A DNA stretch of 64,000 nucleotides from Actinomycetota bacterium (GCA_009702045.1 WLIV01000010.1:1-64000); one strand, 5' to 3'; numbered from the stretch's first letter, positions 41,435 through 50,560 are shown. Notes: generated by a model not told the origin, from the letters alone. A program made the numbers and translations.

Positions 41435-42262
41435 ATGGACGCCGCCGCGGTGAAGATGGACACAGCGGACGTCGAGGAGCACCTGCTGGTGGCCCACGAC
41501 GGCCCAGTGATGACCATCACGCTCAACCGGCCCCGGCAGCGCAACGCCATCACCAAAGAGATGATCTCGGGGATCGCCGCTGCTGCGCGCGCTGCCGGGA
41601 ATGACGACCGGACGCGGGCTGTGCTGATCACATCCAACGGCGACGACTTCTGCGCCGGGATCGACCTCGTACAGTCGAACGCCGAGCAGACCAAGCCGCG
41701 CACCGGGCACCTCGAACGCCGGATGCAGTATGGCGCGCACGAGATGATCCTCGAACTCGACGCCCTGCAGGTACCCGTCGTCGCCGCCGTGCGCGGCTGG
41801 GCGGCCGGAATCGGCAACATGATCGCGCTCAGCGCCGATGTCGTCGTTGCCACCCCTTCCACGAAGTTCTGGGTGCCCATGGTGAAGCGGGGCTTCACCC
41901 CCGACAGCGGCAACACCTGGCTGTTGCCCCGCCTCGTCGGCCTTGCCCGCGCGAAGGAGATGGTGCTGCGCGGTGAACCCGTGGACGGACGTCAGGCCGT
42001 CGAGTGGGGCCTGATCACGCGGTGCGTACCGGAGGACGAACTGGACAGCACCGCCGCCACGCTCGTGCACGAGTTCGCGAACGCGGCGACAGTCGCGATC
42101 GGGCTGTCGAAGAGGCTGTTGCACGCGAACCTCGCGGTCGACCTGCGCACGGGCCTGCACAACGAGGCGATGCACGAGGAGTTGGCCACTCGCTCCGACG
42201 ATTTCAAGGAGGGGATGCGCTCCTTCGTCCAGCGACGCACCCCCGACTACACCGGCCGCTGA
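41435..42262 (+). CDS. Enoyl-CoA hydratase/isomerase family protein (PaaG-like)
   Basis: 275 residues of the crotonase fold. Oxyanion-hole segments are CAGIDL and the RGWAAGIGNMIAL glycine turn. The catalytic segment reads GFTPDSGNTWLLPRLVG, which matches isomerase-type members (PaaG-like) with one Asp in place of the two Glu of hydratases, so double-bond isomerisation is more likely than hydration. ATG 41435 is six bases after the -10 box, so the message would be leaderless. A second crotonase and an APH-type kinase follow at short distances. Confidence 0.8.
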   Translation: MDAAAVKMDTADVEEHLLVAHDGPVMTITLNRPRQRNAITKEMISGIAAAARAAGNDDRTRAVLITSNGDDFCAGIDLVQSNAEQTKPRTGHLERRMQYGAHEMILELDALQVPVVAAVRGWAAGIGNMIALSADVVVATPSTKFWVPMVKRGFTPDSGNTWLLPRLVGLARAKEMVLRGEPVDGRQAVEWGLITRCVPEDELDSTAATLVHEFANAATVAIGLSKRLLHANLAVDLRTGLHNEAMHEELATRSDDFKEGMRSFVQRRTPDYTGR

Positions 42263-42278
42263 CCGAAAGGCTCTGCAG

Positions 42279-43064
42279 ATGACCAATCCGATCACGATCA
42301 CCGTTGACGAGCACATTGCGCTCGTCACCCTCGACCGGCCACCGGTCAACGCGGTCAATCGCGCCACCCTGGCGGCGATCCGCGATGCATTCCGGTCGCT
42401 CGACGACCGTCGCGATGTGCGCGCCGCTGTGTTCACCGCCACCGGCACCAGAGCCTTCATGGGCGGCGCAGACCTCGACTCGGTCGGCGATCGCGGCGGT
42501 CCAGATTCCACGCCCCCGACCGACGTGACCGACAGCGGACGCGTGGCCCGCGACGCGATGTGGGCCATCACCGACTGCGCCGTCCCTGTCGTGGGCGCAA
42601 TCAATGGTCCCGCAGTCGGAGCCGGTGTTGCCTTTGCCACCTGCTGCGACATCCTGCTCGCCGCCGACCACGCGTGGTTCGGGGCGCTGGAGATCAACGT
42701 TGGTCTGCTCGGTGCCAGTGCCCACCTGATGCAGCTCGTCGGCCGGCACAAGGCCCGCGAGATGTTCCTGCTCGGCGAGAGAGTCACTGCCCAAGAACTC
42801 CACCGGCTTGGCGTCGTTCGCGAGGTGCTCCCTGCTGACCAACTGCTCCCGGCCGCAATGGAAGTCGCCCGAGTGCTGGCGCAGAAAAGCCCGATTGCGA
42901 TGCGGCTGGCGAAGGACTCGATGAACCGCATCGAGGGTCTGACGCTGAAAGACGCCTACCGGACGGAGCAGGACTACACCAACCGACTGCTCGGTTTCGA
43001 GGACAGCCTCGAGGCCCGCGAGGCGTTCAAGAACAAACGTGATCCCGAGTGGAAGTGGCGTTGA
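42279..43064 (+). CDS. Enoyl-CoA hydratase/isomerase family protein
   Basis: 261 residues, crotonase fold. Oxyanion-hole segments are MGGADL and NGPAVGAGVAF. The active-site region FGALEINVGLLGASAHL has one Glu, and the position of the second hydratase Glu is Ala or Ser. It may therefore be an isomerase, a hydrolase or a ring-opening member; a classic hydratase is less likely. AAAGG precedes the ATG. Its stop overlaps the ATG of the kinase-like gene (TGATG). Confidence 0.8.
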   Translation: MTNPITITVDEHIALVTLDRPPVNAVNRATLAAIRDAFRSLDDRRDVRAAVFTATGTRAFMGGADLDSVGDRGGPDSTPPTDVTDSGRVARDAMWAITDCAVPVVGAINGPAVGAGVAFATCCDILLAADHAWFGALEINVGLLGASAHLMQLVGRHKAREMFLLGERVTAQELHRLGVVREVLPADQLLPAAMEVARVLAQKSPIAMRLAKDSMNRIEGLTLKDAYRTEQDYTNRLLGFEDSLEAREAFKNKRDPEWKWR

Positions 43065-44179
43065 TGGCTCCCGAAGTGTCACGCGCCGGCGATGCGGTTG
43101 CTCCGTTGCAGGACCTCGACGACTTGACCCCTGGCTGGATGACCGATGCACTCCAAGTGCATCACCCCGATGTCGAGGTCACCGGCCTGCACCTCGGTGC
43201 CGTCCGCCACGGTTCGGAGTCCACGGTGCGGGTCATGCTCGACTACAACAGCGCCGGCCATGAGCAGCAGCTGCCACCGACGATGTACGTCAAGGGGCAA
43301 CTGAGCACGCGTGCCACCGAGGGCATCCTCGGGCCAATGACGCTCACCGAGGCTCGGTTCTTCCAGGATGTCGCCCCCTTGCTCCCGGAGCTCAACATCA
43401 CGAAGTGTTACTTCGCCTCGGTTGCCGACGGACGGCGCTCAACAATCGTGATGGAAGACCTATTCGCGCGCAACGCGACACTCGGCGCTGCGGGAACCAC
43501 CGTCACCCCTGCGACCGCCTATTTGATGGCAGAGCAGTTCGCCCAGTTACATGCGTTGTGGTTCGACGCACCTGAGTTGGACTCCACGGATTGGCTGGCC
43601 AACAGCTCCGCACGCGATGTCGACCTCGACAAGATGGCTACGGAGGAGACCGGAATCTTCGGCTCGTTCAAGGAGGGCTGGTGGGCCCGTCGCACACAAC
43701 TTCCCCACTGTGCCTTCCTGCCCGCAGAGCTGACCCACCGAGCCACGATGAAGCAGGCGCTGGTGAGCAAGTACCGAGCGGAGGGCTCGCTGCCGCACTG
43801 CTTGATCCACGGCGACCCACATCTGGGCAACATCTTCTTCGATGCCGACGGTCGACCGGGCCTGTACGACTGGTCACCCATGGTCGGGCGCTGGGGAGAT
43901 GATCTCAATTACGCGATCGTGGGCTCGCTCGACATCGACGATCGTCGAGAGCACGAGCAACCCATCCTGCGCCATTACCTCCACCATTTGGTGCTGCACG
44001 GCGGTCCCGTCATCCCTTGGGACGACGCATGGCTCTCGTGGCGTCGACAGACCATCCACGGGTTCATGTACATGCTCTGCAGCCCACGTCAGCAGCCCGA
44101 AGACCTAATCACCGTGCAGACGCTGCGCTTCGGCTGGAATGCCATCGACAACGACATGCTCGGCGCGCTGGGAATCTGA
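43064..44179 (+). CDS. Aminoglycoside phosphotransferase (APH)-fold kinase-like protein
   Basis: 371 residues with the APH/choline-kinase fold. The catalytic loop HGDPHLGNIFF and the metal-binding LYDWSP are intact, so it should be an active small-molecule kinase. ATG 43064 overlaps the crotonase stop; GTG 43049 is an alternative. In animals ACAD10/ACAD11 join such a kinase domain to an acyl-CoA dehydrogenase, and phosphorylate 4-hydroxyacyl-CoA so that the group can be eliminated. A similar role on a hydroxyacyl-CoA, here with two crotonases, is a reasonable inference. There is no reason to call this antibiotic resistance. Confidence 0.75.
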   Translation: MAPEVSRAGDAVAPLQDLDDLTPGWMTDALQVHHPDVEVTGLHLGAVRHGSESTVRVMLDYNSAGHEQQLPPTMYVKGQLSTRATEGILGPMTLTEARFFQDVAPLLPELNITKCYFASVADGRRSTIVMEDLFARNATLGAAGTTVTPATAYLMAEQFAQLHALWFDAPELDSTDWLANSSARDVDLDKMATEETGIFGSFKEGWWARRTQLPHCAFLPAELTHRATMKQALVSKYRAEGSLPHCLIHGDPHLGNIFFDADGRPGLYDWSPMVGRWGDDLNYAIVGSLDIDDRREHEQPILRHYLHHLVLHGGPVIPWDDAWLSWRRQTIHGFMYMLCSPRQQPEDLITVQTLRFGWNAIDNDMLGALGI

Positions 44180-44194
44180 ACACCAGCGTGGTGC

Positions 44195-44911
44195 TCAGTC
44201 ACCACCGAGGTAACGCCGGAACACATCGTCGTTCTCGAGGTCGGACGGCTTCCCGGTGAACACAATCTCACCACGGTTCATCACGTACACCTTGGACGCC
44301 AATGCCAACGCGCGGGTGATGAACTGATCCACGATCAGCAACGCGGCTCCCTCGTCGGCAACTTGCCGCAGGAAGTGGAAGATCTCGTCGACCAGGATCG
44401 GTGCGAGTCCGAGCGATGCCTCGTCCACCAGAATCAGCTTGGGGTTATGGGCATATGCGCGGCACATGGCAAGCATCTGCTGCTGGCCACCGCTCATCGA
44501 GCCAGCACGCTGGTTCAGCCGCTGCCCCAGGATCGGGAACGCCTCTGTGCAGCGTGCCAACAACTCGTCCTCGTGACCAGGGCCAGCCTGCAGCAGCAGG
44601 TTCTCCCGAACGGTCAGGTGGCGGAAGATTGCGCGGCCCTCGGGGATGTGACACAACCCCTTCTGCGCTCGACGGTTGGTGGGAAGGTTGGTGATCTCCT
44701 CACCGCCCAGGCGGATGGTGCCCTGTGTCGAGTGAACGAGGCCCGACACCGTCTTCAACAGGGTGGATTTGCCGGCACCGTTCGAACCCAACAGTGCGGT
44801 CACCGAACCGGCAGGCACAGTGAGGTCGACGTTGCGCAAGATGGTGGTGGTGCCGTAGCCGCTGGTGACACCGACGAGTTCCAGGGAGTTTGTTTCGACT
44901 GTTGTGTTCAT
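44195..44911 (-). CDS. Branched-chain-amino-acid-type ABC transporter ATPase (LivF-like)
   Basis: 238 residues. Walker A GSNGAGKST, signature SMSGGQQQMLA, Walker B LILVDEAS, then the LGLAPILVDEIF segment typical of LivF. It would drive, with the fused permease/ATPase protein, uptake of a small acid across the membrane. The ATG overlaps the stop of the fusion gene (ATGA). It is the last gene of the transporter unit. In catabolic clusters LIV-type systems often import aromatic or cyclic acids rather than amino acids. Confidence 0.9.
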   Translation of the reverse strand: MNTTVETNSLELVGVTSGYGTTTILRNVDLTVPAGSVTALLGSNGAGKSTLLKTVSGLVHSTQGTIRLGGEEITNLPTNRRAQKGLCHIPEGRAIFRHLTVRENLLLQAGPGHEDELLARCTEAFPILGQRLNQRAGSMSGGQQQMLAMCRAYAHNPKLILVDEASLGLAPILVDEIFHFLRQVADEGAALLIVDQFITRALALASKVYVMNRGEIVFTGKPSDLENDDVFRRYLGGD

Positions 44912-47625
44912 GACAGGTTCTCCTCGAACTCCTCAAGCACCTCAGACTCAGAACCGAGGTACGCCGCCCGGACGATCTCACTGGTGGCCACCTCTGCAGG
45001 TGTCCCGTCGAAGATGGGCCGACCGAAGTCGAGCACGAAGATGTAACTGCACACCTTCATCACCAAGGCCATGTCGTGCTCGACGAGCAGGATGCCACAG
45101 CCCCGGCTTTCCACCACATGCTGCAACACCTCCGCGAAACGGGCGGTCTCCTCACGATCGAGACCAGAGGATGGTTCGTCGAGCAGCAGCAGATCGAACG
45201 GACCGGCGAGGCACCGGGCGAGCTCGACCAAACGGCGCTCACCCGTGGACAACGAGCCGGCCTGCTGATCAGCGAGGTGGCTGATTCCACACAGATCGAG
45301 CGACTGCGCCGTGCATTCCCTCATCGACCTGCGCTCGTGCGGTGGAGCCAAGACCTGGCGAACGATACGCGAACCCACCGTGGGCGCTTCGTACCCGAGC
45401 GACACGTTCTCGCGGACAGTCAGTTCGTCGCACAACTCCATCAGCTGGAAGGTGCGGCCGATTCCCATACGACCTCGTGCGGGGGCCGACAAGCCGGAGA
45501 TCGTCTTGCCGTGGAACCTGATGTCGCCGTCGACGTTGCGGTTGATACCGCTGACCGCATTGAACGTGGTGGTCTTGCCAGCGCCGTTGGGGCCGATGAG
45601 ACCGGTGATGCGGCCCAGCGGCGCCCGCAAGCTGAACTGATCGACAGCGCGGATACCGCCGAACTGCACGCTCAGGTCGTCGACCTCGAGGCCCGGACTG
45701 TCCGAGGCCACCGACCGGATCGGGCGGGTCAGTTGCACCTCGGCGTGAGTGCGCTGACGGCCGAAGCGACCGAAGAACGCGGCCAACTTGGGGGACATCG
45801 GCGGGTGGCCGCCACGCAGCGCGATCATGATCGCAAACAGCCCGAACAGCGCGTTGAGCACGTTGGGTGTCTTGTCACCGCCGATGTAGGCGGGGATGAC
45901 CGCCGTGACGGCAGCGAAGATTGCATACCACGGCTCACGGAACGGAGCCAGCGCGAGAATCGCGATCAACACCAGCGAGTTGAACGGCTGGAACACCGTG
46001 GTGGATCCATCCACCGTGGTGAGCGCCATGCCATACATCACACCGGCGATACCGGCGATGAACGCCGAGATGCAGAACACGATCACCTTGGTGACACTGG
46101 TGGAGAGGCCCATCGTGGACACCGCCGCGGGGCTACCCGACAAACCGCGCAGCACACGACCCAATCGCGAGGCTGAGATCAGCGCGATCGTGATCGCCAC
46201 AATGACGAGCACCGCGAGGATCACGTAGTAGCGGGTGTGTGGGTCGGTGGTGCCGAACGGTGAGGTGATCTTGCGGCCACCGGCGAACGAGAAGAACATC
46301 CAGTTCTGCGCAAAGAACAGGCGCGTTACGAGGATGCCGAAGCCGTAGGTCGCCAATGCGAGGTACACGCCGTGGAGTCGGATCGCAGGGAGCGCGACCA
46401 GGGCGCCCACCGGTACCGCCACCAAGCCGGCGAGGATCAGCGCCGGAAGCCAGGGAAGTCCGGCACCGACAGTGAACTGTGAGAACGCTGCAGCGCTGAT
46501 TGCGGCGAACGTTCCGTGGCACAGCGACACCTGGCCACTGGTCTTCACCAGCAAACCCAACGACAGCATCAAGATTGCCTGACAGAGCCCAAACGTGAAG
46601 AACGGCAACTTGTTGCCGACGACCTGCGGAATGATCATCATCAGACCCAGCACGACAACACCGGTTCCGAGGCGCAACTCGATCGGGCCTGTCCATGTCA
46701 GCGGTGGGCGAGCCTCAGCGCTGGCGCGAGGTGCGAGCCGATGCTTCGGCAGCACCAGGAGGACGACGAACAGCACCAGGAACGGCAGCGCGTCGGGGAG
46801 TCCGTCGACGCTGGTCCACTTCTGGTCGTTGACCACGTAGCCAATGACGTCCTGCAGGATGCCGATGGCGAGGCCGCCGACGAATGTGAGCGGGATGCTG
46901 GTGAAGCCACCGATCGCTGCGGCGCCGAAGGCATACGTCGCCAGGAAGACAAGGCTGAACGGCTCCAGGCTGGCGTACGGCAACACGAGGATGCCGGAGA
47001 CTGCAGCGAACGTGCTGCCGATCATCCACGCCATGCGCTGCACGCGGACGGTGCTGGTGCCGAGGAGTTCCAGCAGGTCGGGGTCGTCGACTGCGGCGCG
47101 CATCTTCAAGCCCAGGCGACTGAAGCGGAACACGCAGTACAGCGCAACCACGGCGACGATCGCGATTCCGGCGGTGAGCAACTGATCACCAAAGATGTTC
47201 ACGTCCAGAATGCGGTAGCGGTAGCGCGCGCGGTTGCTGAACGGTATGAAACGCTCCACTTTCAGCCCGTTGTTGGAGAGCGGGTAGAAGACGAGGCACA
47301 GCGCTGGCACGACCACCGTCAGTCCGACGGTGCCGACGATCTTCATCGTCGTTCGCTGCCGGGAGAGGTTCCTGGCCATGAGCTCGAGCACGATGCCCAG
47401 CAGTGGGCCGGCGATCAGCAGGCTGACGAAGACGCCAACCTTCCAATCCCAGCCCAGAGTGATGCGCATCCAGTAGAAGAGAAGACAGGCTGCGGTGAGG
47501 ATTGCGCCGTGCCCGAAGTTGAAAATACCTGATGTCTTGTAGGTCAGTACGAGGCCGGTGCCAGCAAGGCCGTAGATCATGCCGGTGACAAGACCGGTGA
47601 TGATGAAGGGGAGCAGACTACTCAT
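44908..47625 (-). CDS. Single-chain LivH-LivM-LivG transporter fusion
   Basis: 905 residues from ATG 47625 (GAGG upstream). Three parts follow one another: LivH-like permease (residues 1-295, NFGHGAI loop), LivM-like permease (about 315-610, TSGQVSLCHGTF), and LivG-like ATPase (about 643-905, Walker A GPNGAGKTT near 678, signature LSTGERRLVEL, Walker B LLLDEPSS). About 16 or more hydrophobic helices lie in the first two parts. Two-part LivM-LivG fusions are common; fusion of both permeases and one ATPase is less so. It begins 168 bases after a binding-protein gene, with a strong hairpin between, so the permease is probably made at a lower level than the binding proteins. Confidence 0.9.
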   Translation of the reverse strand: MSSLLPFIITGLVTGMIYGLAGTGLVLTYKTSGIFNFGHGAILTAACLLFYWMRITLGWDWKVGVFVSLLIAGPLLGIVLELMARNLSRQRTTMKIVGTVGLTVVVPALCLVFYPLSNNGLKVERFIPFSNRARYRYRILDVNIFGDQLLTAGIAIVAVVALYCVFRFSRLGLKMRAAVDDPDLLELLGTSTVRVQRMAWMIGSTFAAVSGILVLPYASLEPFSLVFLATYAFGAAAIGGFTSIPLTFVGGLAIGILQDVIGYVVNDQKWTSVDGLPDALPFLVLFVVLLVLPKHRLAPRASAEARPPLTWTGPIELRLGTGVVVLGLMMIIPQVVGNKLPFFTFGLCQAILMLSLGLLVKTSGQVSLCHGTFAAISAAAFSQFTVGAGLPWLPALILAGLVAVPVGALVALPAIRLHGVYLALATYGFGILVTRLFFAQNWMFFSFAGGRKITSPFGTTDPHTRYYVILAVLVIVAITIALISASRLGRVLRGLSGSPAAVSTMGLSTSVTKVIVFCISAFIAGIAGVMYGMALTTVDGSTTVFQPFNSLVLIAILALAPFREPWYAIFAAVTAVIPAYIGGDKTPNVLNALFGLFAIMIALRGGHPPMSPKLAAFFGRFGRQRTHAEVQLTRPIRSVASDSPGLEVDDLSVQFGGIRAVDQFSLRAPLGRITGLIGPNGAGKTTTFNAVSGINRNVDGDIRFHGKTISGLSAPARGRMGIGRTFQLMELCDELTVRENVSLGYEAPTVGSRIVRQVLAPPHERRSMRECTAQSLDLCGISHLADQQAGSLSTGERRLVELARCLAGPFDLLLLDEPSSGLDREETARFAEVLQHVVESRGCGILLVEHDMALVMKVCSYIFVLDFGRPIFDGTPAEVATSEIVRAAYLGSESEVLEEFEENLS

Positions 47626-47737
47626 TGCACGCCTCGTGATCTGTGGCACTAATTCGAGCTGGCATCGGTGGACTCCCCCAAGTCAGAGCGCTACCGCGAG
47701 TGCGGAAGCTGCGGAGATGAAATCAATTGCACTGCGG

Positions 47738-47771
47738 GAAGGGGGGCGGACCACTCGGCCCGCCCCCCTTC
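47738..47771 (-). terminator. GC-rich hairpin downstream of binding-protein gene 1
   Basis: A 15-bp stem (GAAGGGGGGCGG...) with one mismatch and a 4-base loop follows the stop of the first binding-protein gene, before the LivHMG fusion. It would lower read-through into the permease gene. It is nearly identical to the hairpin at 49204-49237. Confidence 0.75.
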
Positions 47772-47792
47772 GAGTTCGTCAGGTGAGGTGAC

Positions 47793-49097
47793 TCACGCAG
47801 CCGGGTAGCACTGGATGGTGAGGCCGCCCAGCGGGTTGCTGAACTTGCCGTCCTTCAGGGTGTAGGGCCAGAAGCAGGCACGGTTCTTGGACGGGCCAGG
47901 CTGGCCCTTCGAGAACGTGGTGGGGGCGATCAGGCCGCCCAGCGTCTCGTTGGTGACGGTGTGCATGTTCGCCAGCGTGTCGGTCGCGGTCGGCTCGTCG
48001 ACGAGCGACGCATTGGCCTTGGCGAACAACTGCAGCACGCTCCACAGACCGGTGGCGGTCGGGTCGTTGATGCCGCCATCGCTGACACCACCAGCCGTCA
48101 TGGCATCGCGGTACTCGGTCACGAGCGGGTCGTCGACAAACCACGGGAAGGCGTTGAGGCCACCGGCGAGGCTGATGCCATCGATGACGATGAGCTTGCC
48201 GCTCACCGAGCCAGCCGATGCACCCCACAGACCCGTGTAACCCTGATCTGTGCACGACTTGTACAGGCCTTCACCCAGCGCGGCTCCACCACTGATCTGG
48301 ATGAAGTCGACACCGTCGGCAATCCACTTGATGCACTCAGCCGAGTAGTCGGGTGCATTTGCGGTCACCTTGGTGGTGCCCACAGACAGCATTCCCTCGG
48401 CCTTGGCCGTCGCCTCGAACACGGGGCCGGCCTGCGAGCAGGCCTCGACCTCGGCGCAGGCGGCGATGGCGAGCTTGGTGGCGCCGGCAGCCTTGGCACC
48501 CAGCACCTGCTCGTCGACGACCGCACCGAACGTGGTGGTGATCGGGAACACATTGTCAGCAGCGCACGGGATCGGAGCCGGCTTCGGGCCGCACTCGATC
48601 TTGAACGCGGCGATGCTGCCGCCCCACAGGGCCGGGCTGTAGCCGACACCCATGATCGGGATACCGGACGCGATCAGCGCCTCGGCCTGGCTGCTCTCGG
48701 TTTGGGACGACTCGACGAGGAACAGCACGGGCTTCTTGCCCAGCAGGTCGGTGGTTGCGGAGGCAGCCTTGGCCGGGTCGCCCCCAGTCTCGCGGAGGTC
48801 GAGCTCGACCGGGTGGCCGTTGATGCCGCCCTTGGCGTTGATGTATGCGCCCCAGGCCTCTACGACCTTGATGGCCTCCGGACGACCGGTGGGGCCGGTG
48901 GAGTCGAACGTGCCGCCGATGAGGATCGACGACTTCGGCGGAAGGGTCGTTTCCGCAGGAGCAGCGTCGGTGGCGACCGGAGCGGCGGTGGTGGTGGTCG
49001 TTGCGGTCTTGTCGTCGCTGCACGCAGCGAGGACTGAGGCGGCGACGACAACGCCCGCCACCAGTCGACGACGAATGGATCTAGCTGTAGAAATCAA
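47793..49097 (-). CDS. ABC transporter substrate-binding lipoprotein (LIV type), copy 1
   Basis: 434 residues. A lipoprotein signal (MISTARSIRRRLVAGVVVAA, lipobox LAAC) is followed by a Thr/Ala/Pro linker and a type I periplasmic-binding fold (SSILIGGTFDSTGPTGRP opening), as in Leu/Ile/Val-binding proteins. I place the start at TTG 49097 because AAGGGGG lies just upstream and the signal begins there; no ATG fits. It is about 84% identical by hand count to the next gene upstream. It should deliver the substrate to the LivHMG/LivF proteins. The ligand is unknown; the adjacent CoA-transferase genes suggest a carboxylic acid. Confidence 0.85.
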   Translation of the reverse strand: MISTARSIRRRLVAGVVVAASVLAACSDDKTATTTTTAAPVATDAAPAETTLPPKSSILIGGTFDSTGPTGRPEAIKVVEAWGAYINAKGGINGHPVELDLRETGGDPAKAASATTDLLGKKPVLFLVESSQTESSQAEALIASGIPIMGVGYSPALWGGSIAAFKIECGPKPAPIPCAADNVFPITTTFGAVVDEQVLGAKAAGATKLAIAACAEVEACSQAGPVFEATAKAEGMLSVGTTKVTANAPDYSAECIKWIADGVDFIQISGGAALGEGLYKSCTDQGYTGLWGASAGSVSGKLIVIDGISLAGGLNAFPWFVDDPLVTEYRDAMTAGGVSDGGINDPTATGLWSVLQLFAKANASLVDEPTATDTLANMHTVTNETLGGLIAPTTFSKGQPGPSKNRACFWPYTLKDGKFSNPLGGLTIQCYPAA

Positions 49098-49140
49098 TAT
49101 CTTCCCCCTTGGTATGTGACAGATGACACTGCCCATCAGC

Positions 49141-49169
49141 ATAATAGGTGTACTGATTGCGAATGTCCA
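49141..49169 (-). promoter_or_regulatory. Promoter of binding-protein gene 1
   Basis: Minus strand: TGGACA (49169-49164), a 17-base spacer and TATTAT (49146-49141). The recurring AGTACACC element lies in the spacer right before the -10. The leader is about 37 bases to TTG 49097. Confidence 0.65.
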
Positions 49170-49203
49170 GCGAGATTCGCTTCATTATCAGCCTGCAGGT
49201 GGT

Positions 49204-49237
49204 GAAGGGGGGCGGGCCACTCGGCCCGCCCCCCTTC
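49204..49237 (-). terminator. GC-rich hairpin downstream of binding-protein gene 2
   Basis: A perfect 15-bp inverted repeat (GAAGGGGGGCGGGCC and its complement) with loop ACTC, after the stop at 49259 and before the promoter at 49141-49169. It separates the two binding-protein transcripts. Confidence 0.8.
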
Positions 49238-49258
49238 GAGTTCGTCAGGTGAGGTGAC

Positions 49259-50560
49259 TCACGCAGCCGGGTAGCACTGGATGGTGAGGCCACCCAGCGG
49301 GTTGGTCATCTTGCCGTCCTTGAGGATGTACGGCCAGAAGCAGTTGCGGTTCTTCGACGGGCCAGGCTGGCCCTTCGAGAACGTCGTCGGGGCGATCAGG
49401 CCGCCCAGCGTCTCGTCCTTGATGGTGTACATGTTCGCCAGCGTGTCGCTCGCGGTCGGCTCGTCGACGAGCGACGCATTGGCCTTGGCGAACAACTGCA
49501 ACACGCTCCACAGAGCGGTGGAGCTCGGGTCGTTGATGCCGTCATCGGTGACGCCGCTGGCCTTCATCGCATCGAGGTACTCGGTGACGAGCGGGTCGTC
49601 GACGAACCACGGGAATCCGTTGAGACCACCGGCGAGGGTGATGCCCTTGGTCAGCAGCAACGGACCGGACACCGAACCTGCGGACGCGCCCCAGATGCCC
49701 GTGTAGCCCTGATCGGTGCACGAGGCAACGAGGCCAGTGGCCAGCGAGCGACCGCCGCTGATCTGGATGAAGTCGACGCCATCGGCAATCCACTTGATGC
49801 ACTCAGCCGAGTAGTCGGTCGCGGTCGAGCTGACCTTGGTGGTGCCGCCGACCTCGAGGCCCTCAGCCTTCGTGGTGGCTTCGAACACGGGGCCAGCCTG
49901 CGAGCAGGCCTCGACCTCGGCACACGCGGCAACAGCCAACTTGGTGGCGCCGGCTGCCTTGGCACCCAGCACCTGCTCATCGACCACGGCACCGAACGTG
50001 GTGGTGATCGGGAACACAGTGTCAGCAGCGCACGGGATCGGAGCCGGCTTCGGGCCGCACTCGACCTTGAACGCCGCGATGCCGCCGCCCCACAGGGCCG
50101 GGCTGTAGCCGACACCCATGATCGGGATACCGGACGCGATCAGCGCCTCGGCCTGGCTGGCTTCGGTGCTGCTCGAGTTCGACAGGAACAGCACCGGCTT
50201 CTTGGCCAGGATTTCAGTGGTCTGCGAAGCAGCCTTGGCCGGATCGCCGCCCGTATCACGAATGTCGAGCTCTACGGGGTGACCGTTGATACCGCCCTTG
50301 GCGTTGATGTAGGCGACCCACGCCTCGGCGACCTTGATGCCCTCGGGACGGCTGGTGACGCCCGTGGTGTCCATCGTGCCACCGATCAGGATCGACGACT
50401 TCGGCGGAAGGGTCGTCTCTGCCGGAGCAGCGTCGGTGGCGACCGGCGCGGCGGTCGTCGTCGATGCGGTCTTGTCATCGCTGCACGCGGCGAGGACTGA
50501 GGCGGCGACGACAACGCCCGCCACCAGTCGACGACGAATGGATTTAGTCGTAGAAATCAA
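49259..50560 (-). CDS. ABC transporter substrate-binding lipoprotein (LIV type), copy 2
   Basis: 433 residues, the same design as the downstream paralogue: signal MISTTKSIRRRLVAGVVVAA with lipobox LAAC, a linker and a type I binding fold. It starts at TTG 50560 behind AAGGGGG. By hand count about 70 positions differ between the two. Changes cluster at residues around SSSTEAS, EVGGTTKVSST, RSLATGLVAS and LLLTKGIT, loops that may shape the ligand pocket, while the stretch from PPKSSILIGG to the hinge is conserved. Two receptors with different ligand ranges feeding one permease is the likely meaning. Confidence 0.85.
   Translation of the reverse strand: MISTTKSIRRRLVAGVVVAASVLAACSDDKTASTTTAAPVATDAAPAETTLPPKSSILIGGTMDTTGVTSRPEGIKVAEAWVAYINAKGGINGHPVELDIRDTGGDPAKAASQTTEILAKKPVLFLSNSSSTEASQAEALIASGIPIMGVGYSPALWGGGIAAFKVECGPKPAPIPCAADTVFPITTTFGAVVDEQVLGAKAAGATKLAVAACAEVEACSQAGPVFEATTKAEGLEVGGTTKVSSTATDYSAECIKWIADGVDFIQISGGRSLATGLVASCTDQGYTGIWGASAGSVSGPLLLTKGITLAGGLNGFPWFVDDPLVTEYLDAMKASGVTDDGINDPSSTALWSVLQLFAKANASLVDEPTASDTLANMYTIKDETLGGLIAPTTFSKGQPGPSKNRNCFWPYILKDGKMTNPLGGLTIQCYPAA

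Larger units (their letters stand above)
47738..49169 (-). repeat. Tandem duplication unit, copy 1 (promoter-gene-terminator)
   Basis: This unit and the one at 49204-50633 share promoter layout, TTG start, lipoprotein gene and terminator hairpin in the same order. The DNA around each stop is almost identical. A duplication of about 1.43 kb in tandem, followed by divergence, explains this. Confidence 0.8.

Noticed and set aside
43064-44179. Aminoglycoside resistance gene
   Set aside because: Only the kinase fold is shared; it is embedded in a CoA-ester operon.
44181-44205. Small inverted repeats between the kinase-like gene and LivF (CACCA/TGGTG and GTGGTG/CACCAC)
   Set aside because: Stems of five or six bases, one overlapping a stop codon; too weak to call a terminator.
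46516-47532. A 338-codon plus-strand frame opposite the LivHMG fusion
   Set aside because: Highly charged sequence without a domain, opposite membrane helices of a sound gene.
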